In this document: positions 61,124 through 64,000 of the stretch, piece by piece | Layout of the letters: every line of letters begins with the position of its first letter | Numbering within the stretch: the stretch's first letter is position 1 | Assembly (NCBI GenBank): GCA_030431095.1 | Contig: JAUIJU010000014.1 | Span: forward strand, 1-64,000 | Length of the DNA: 64,000 nucleotides | Direction of reading: 5' to 3' | Origin: Gammaproteobacteria bacterium | Lineage (GTDB): Bacteria; Pseudomonadota; Gammaproteobacteria; Xanthomonadales; SZUA-36 | Program-made: the position numbers and the translations under genes | The notes under the pieces: generated by a model | What the model saw: only the letters and a program-made list of their open reading frames with translations | What the model was told of the DNA's origin: nothing | Databases searched by the model: none

Positions 61124-62239
61124 TCAGGAAGCCTTGCCGTTGCTCACGTCCAGCGGCTCCAGGCCATCGATCGCGGTGATGCCCAGGCCGGGCGCATCGG
61201 TCATCGATATTTCCGGGCCGTCGAAGCGTACGCCGCCGTGCACCGGGTCGAAGCGTCCCAACGCCGGCGTGTCCAGGTCCACCTTGGTGATCACCGAGGA
61301 CTTGGCGGCGGCCACGTGGGCCGCGGCGGCCACACCGATGCTGGATTCAAGCATGCAGCCGATCATGCACTCGATGCCGTGGATCCCGGCGATGTCGGCA
61401 ATCTTGATCGCGTTGGAGATGCCACCGGTCTTCATCAGCTTGATGTTGATGATGTCGGCGGCGCGGTTGCGGATCAACTCGATGGCTTCGCGCGGTCCGA
61501 ATGAACTCTCGTCGGCCATCACCGGGGTGTGCACCCGTTCGGTGACGTACTTCATGCCCTCGATGTCCTCACCCAGCACCGGCTGCTCGACCAGCTCCAG
61601 CTGCACGCCGGACTCTTCCAGCGTGCGCAGCACCGACACCGCCTGTTTGGGCGTCCATCCCTGGTTTGCGTCCAGGCGGATCAACGCCTTGTCGGCGGTG
61701 GCCGCGTAGATGGCCTTGATGCGCTCTATGTCCATCTCCGGATCCTTGCCCACCTTCACCTTGAGGGTCTCGAAACCGGCCTCGCAGGCCGCCACGGCGT
61801 CCTCGACCATCTTGTCGATGTAATCCACGCTGATGGTGATGTCAGTGACGATCACGCTCTCGCCGCCACCCAGCAGCTTGTAGACCGGGGCGTCGTAGAG
61901 TTGCCCGAACAGGTCGTAGATGGCCGTTTCCATGGCCGCCTTGGCGCTGAAGTTCTTGATAATGGCGCCCTGGATGCGGTCGGTGATGGCGTTCAGGTCC
62001 GCCACCGACATGCCCATGATGGCCGGCGCGATGACCTTGTGGACCGCCTCGATGATGGAGCCGTGGGTCTCACCGGTGATCACCGCGGTGGCCGGCGCGC
62101 TGCCGTAGCCGGTGCGGCCGTCATCGGTGTCGACCATGATCACCACGTCGGCAATTTCATCCACCGTTCTCAGGGACGTCTTGAATGGGGTAACCAGCGG
62201 CACCCGCAGCATCCCGAATCGAACTCTTTCGATCTTCAT
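61124..62239 (-). CDS. L-Ala-D/L-Glu (dipeptide) epimerase, enolase superfamily
   Basis: A 371-residue muconate-lactonizing-like enolase-superfamily enzyme. The catalytic lysine pair is in TLKVKVGKD, metal ligands are in RLDANQGW, LVEQPV and MADESSFG, and the second acid-base lysine lies in NIKLMKTGGI. The family converts L-Ala-D-Glu, freed by MpaA, to L-Ala-L-Glu so that ordinary peptidases can finish. Residues SCxL-like MIGCMLESSIGVAAAAHVAAA suit the epimerase subgroup. The ATG overlaps the stop of the NlpC/P60 gene. Confidence 0.88.
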   Translation of the reverse strand: MKIERVRFGMLRVPLVTPFKTSLRTVDEIADVVIMVDTDDGRTGYGSAPATAVITGETHGSIIEAVHKVIAPAIMGMSVADLNAITDRIQGAIIKNFSAKAAMETAIYDLFGQLYDAPVYKLLGGGESVIVTDITISVDYIDKMVEDAVAACEAGFETLKVKVGKDPEMDIERIKAIYAATADKALIRLDANQGWTPKQAVSVLRTLEESGVQLELVEQPVLGEDIEGMKYVTERVHTPVMADESSFGPREAIELIRNRAADIINIKLMKTGGISNAIKIADIAGIHGIECMIGCMLESSIGVAAAAHVAAAKSSVITKVDLDTPALGRFDPVHGGVRFDGPEISMTDAPGLGITAIDGLEPLDVSNGKAS

Positions 62240-63510
62240 GATTCTCCAACCCGTTTTGTTCTGATGGTTTTGATGGCGTACATCTCGTCCAGGTAGGTCT
62301 GCTCGCGTGACATGTGCAGCGACACCAGAGGCGTCACCGAAACGCCGCTGTAGCGGCGCTCGTGGTAACGCCCGTCGGCGTCGGTCCAGCCCGCGCCGGC
62401 CAGGTCGTGAATCACCCAGGGTTCGCCGTGCAGGTTGCCCAGGAACATCATCACATGGCCCGTCGAGTACAACAGGTCCCCGACATCGGCGCGACGGATG
62501 CGCGCCAGCTTGTGCGCCGCGTCGGCATCCTCGGCGAACACGGTGGTCACGCCCACGGGGCTGCGCCCCTGTTGCGCCGAGTTGCGTGGTAGCACGATTC
62601 CCATCGTGCGGTAGACCTCGGACACCAGGCCGGTACAGTCGCGCGCGTTGTCCGCATGGCCCCAGCCGTAAGGTTCGCCGAGGAACTTGAAAGCCTGCTC
62701 CACCAGGTGGCGACGCGTGAACGGCAATTCGCCTTGGTGCACATCGGCGCCGGCGTCGATGGTGGCGGTGGCGAAGCACAGTCCGCCGTCGGCGCCGGCC
62801 ACCGGCAACCGTACGCGAAAATCGCCGTTTTCGGTCCGCGGCGTTTCAGCCGGCGGCAGGTGCGCGCCCATTTCCAGGCTCAACGACGGCACACCGGTCG
62901 CTTCGTCGTCAAAACGGGCTTCGATAAACCCACCGGTCACGACCAGCGCCGGCGCCGCATTGCGGTACTGAAGCATCTTCGACCGTTCGCCTGCCGCCAG
63001 CGCATCGGCGCGCACCCAGGCCGCGTAGTTGTAGGACTGCACAAAACGCCACTGGCCATCGGCGCTGGAATGCAGCACGGCGACGATGTCCCCCGGAAAC
63101 AGGACGTTCTCCTGGAACCGATCCAGCGCACGGGTTTCCATGTCGCGAAACACGGCGCCGTCCTTCGGCCAGGAGCGCATCGCCGCGCGCTGGTGCGCCA
63201 TGGCGAAGCGCACTTTCACCACGGCCGGCAGGGCATTGAGTGCGCAGGCGTCCTCCAGCCGGCGCCAGTCGGCGGTCTTGAACGGCTGGCCGTGCGCGTG
63301 GTGCAGGGGCGTCGCAGGCCGGTGACTGACCGCACACACCCCTTCGCGCACGACGTCGGCGTCCAGTGAATCGGGGTAACAGGCCATGTCGACCAGGTGC
63401 GGGTCGGATTCGAAAGCATGGAAATTACAGGCGCGGACCTGGTCCGCATCCATCAACACCTCGTCGGGCGCGTCACTGCGTTCGATCCAGAACTGCGGTG
63501 TATGGCGCAT
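62236..63510 (-). CDS. NlpC/P60 peptidase with SH3-like domains (YkfC type)
   Basis: A 424-residue protein whose C-terminal NlpC/P60 domain carries Cys292 (NARDCTGLVSEVYR), His352 (YSTGHVMMFLGN) and a third polar residue His368 (VIHDL). Preceding SH3-like segments include VLFPGDIVAVLHSSADGQWRFVQSYNYAAWVRADAL. These are gamma-D-glutamyl-diaminoacid endopeptidases that cleave L-Ala-D-Glu from stem peptides. I used the ATG at 63510 (MRHTPQF) because a palindromic operator lies at 63559-63573; the open frame reaches 63597 but would contain that site. It starts the minus-strand operon. Confidence 0.83.
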   Translation of the reverse strand: MRHTPQFWIERSDAPDEVLMDADQVRACNFHAFESDPHLVDMACYPDSLDADVVREGVCAVSHRPATPLHHAHGQPFKTADWRRLEDACALNALPAVVKVRFAMAHQRAAMRSWPKDGAVFRDMETRALDRFQENVLFPGDIVAVLHSSADGQWRFVQSYNYAAWVRADALAAGERSKMLQYRNAAPALVVTGGFIEARFDDEATGVPSLSLEMGAHLPPAETPRTENGDFRVRLPVAGADGGLCFATATIDAGADVHQGELPFTRRHLVEQAFKFLGEPYGWGHADNARDCTGLVSEVYRTMGIVLPRNSAQQGRSPVGVTTVFAEDADAAHKLARIRRADVGDLLYSTGHVMMFLGNLHGEPWVIHDLAGAGWTDADGRYHERRYSGVSVTPLVSLHMSREQTYLDEMYAIKTIRTKRVGES

Positions 63511-63558
63511 GTCGTCAGGCCCGCTGCGATGAATGATTCGACCAGTCCGCGGCGAATC

Positions 63559-63573
63559 TGAATAATTTATTCT
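63559..63573. promoter_or_regulatory. Candidate operator of the second RpiR regulator, distal copy
   Basis: TGAAT-AATTT-ATTCT has the same 15-base layout (five-base centre) as the palindrome beside the second RpiR gene, with changes only at the outermost positions. It is an AT-rich island 49 bases upstream of the NlpC/P60 start, between it and the amidase gene. Confidence 0.45.
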
Positions 63574-63624
63574 ATGAAGGGCGTCGGACATCTTCAACTG
63601 CGGTTCACCTGACGGGGGCGGGGC

Positions 63625-63999
63625 TCAGCCGGCGCTCGCCGGCGAATCCGGTTCTGCGCCGGGAACGGGACCCGGCTCCGCACCGGATTCGGCTTCGGTT
63701 TCGATTTCCGGCAACAGCAAAGGCGCCAGCTCGCTGTCGTAGTACTTTTCGATCAGCGCATAGAGCACGGCCACGGTGGCCGGGCTGGGCTCGCCAGTCA
63801 CTTCCCAGGGCAGGAAATGCATCTGCAGGGCGCTGATGACGTTGCGGGTCTGCTCGTCCGCCTCACCGGTCAGTTCGATCTCGTAGCCCCAGGTCTCCAG
63901 CGCTTCCTGGATACGGCCGATGCCCGGCATGTCGATCCGGAATTGCTCCCAGTAGCGAATCACCGTCTCATCGTCATACCAGGCGCCGATCCCCAGTTT
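63625..63999 (-). CDS. N-acetylmuramoyl-L-alanine amidase, C-terminal part (AmiD-like; truncated by window edge)
   Basis: The frame is open to the end of the window. The visible 124 residues begin KLGIGAWYDDETVIRYWEQ, which matches the end of the AmiD/AmpD-type amidase domain, followed by a peptidoglycan-binding-type repeat (IGRIQEALETWGYEIELTGEADEQTRNVISALQMHF) and an acidic, proline-rich tail. The catalytic zinc domain lies beyond the edge. The enzyme would free stem peptides from muramic acid, the entry step for the locus. The stop lies 114 bases before the NlpC/P60 start. Confidence 0.8.
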   Translation of the reverse strand, partial: KLGIGAWYDDETVIRYWEQFRIDMPGIGRIQEALETWGYEIELTGEADEQTRNVISALQMHFLPWEVTGEPSPATVAVLYALIEKYYDSELAPLLLPEIETEAESGAEPGPVPGAEPDSPASAG

Positions 64000-64000
64000 G

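Noticed and set aside
1-64000. tRNA, rRNA, CRISPR array, integrase or insertion sequence
   Set aside because: I saw no cloverleaf-type sequence, no regular spaced repeats and no transposase or recombinase reading frame; only the inverted repeat at 58754 hints at mobility.

Overview
The window comes from a GC-rich Gram-negative bacterium with an outer membrane: TonB-dependent receptors, lipobox lipoproteins, an O/P-type porin, a VgrG island and an IPTL-CTERM surface protein. The receptor style, the IPTL-CTERM tail and the GGGGTCAGAGTAAA-type hairpin repeat fit a gammaproteobacterium, perhaps Xanthomonadales/Wenzhouxiangellaceae-like, but no rRNA or other marker fixes the taxon. There are no tRNA, rRNA, CRISPR, integrase or transposase genes.

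Region 1 (1-16640) is a mixed accessory stretch. It holds the 3' end of a TonB receptor with two small ferredoxin-fold proteins, a B12-binding radical SAM enzyme, a 2OG-Fe(II) oxygenase and a metzincin-type protease. It also holds a three-gene operon of two DUF1538 membrane proteins plus a PII-like protein, two tandem LssY_C lipoproteins, a peptidoglycan-binding/metallopeptidase-like protein and a hipBA pair next to an AT-rich, repeat-bearing intergenic block. A cupin protein and a TMEM175-like channel close the region.

Region 2 (16685-39278) is the most notable part: an apparently complete phytate and inositol utilisation locus. It encodes a large TonB receptor, a two-domain beta-propeller phytase lipoprotein, a lipoprotein metallophosphatase, an O/P porin, an organophosphate antiporter-type MFS protein and an inositol monophosphatase. 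It also encodes a sodium/solute symporter and the pathway iolG, iolB, iolC-DUF2090, iolD, iolE and mmsA/iolA, with a second Gfo/Idh dehydrogenase. An RpiR-family regulator sits beside a palindrome, GGAAT-N4-ATTCC (that is GGAA-N6-TTCC), that recurs seven times and only in the four gaps that precede transcription units of this locus. This suggests one regulon running from outer-membrane capture to central metabolites.

Region 3 (39358-48618) is an orphan type VI secretion island: VgrG, DUF2169, a ketosynthase-like protein without the catalytic cysteine, a DUF4150 PAAR-like spike protein, an AHH-type nuclease toxin and a probable immunity protein, facing DUF6484 and TIGR02270 genes. No T6SS sheath, membrane or baseplate genes are present. 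Region 4 (48817-51911) holds housekeeping and small conserved genes.

Region 5 (52064-64000) looks like a peptidoglycan-peptide catabolism locus under a second RpiR regulator: serine hydrolase, MpaA-like amidase, Asp/Glu racemase, amino acid permease and alanine racemase on one strand, converging on SpmB, SpmA, LD-carboxypeptidase, dipeptide epimerase, NlpC/P60 peptidase and an AmiD-like amidase. A palindrome with one extra spacer base (GGAA-N7-TTCC) abuts the regulator's start codon, and a weaker copy precedes the NlpC/P60 gene. The two converging arms meet at a 44-bp perfect inverted repeat that has supplied the last codons of alr.
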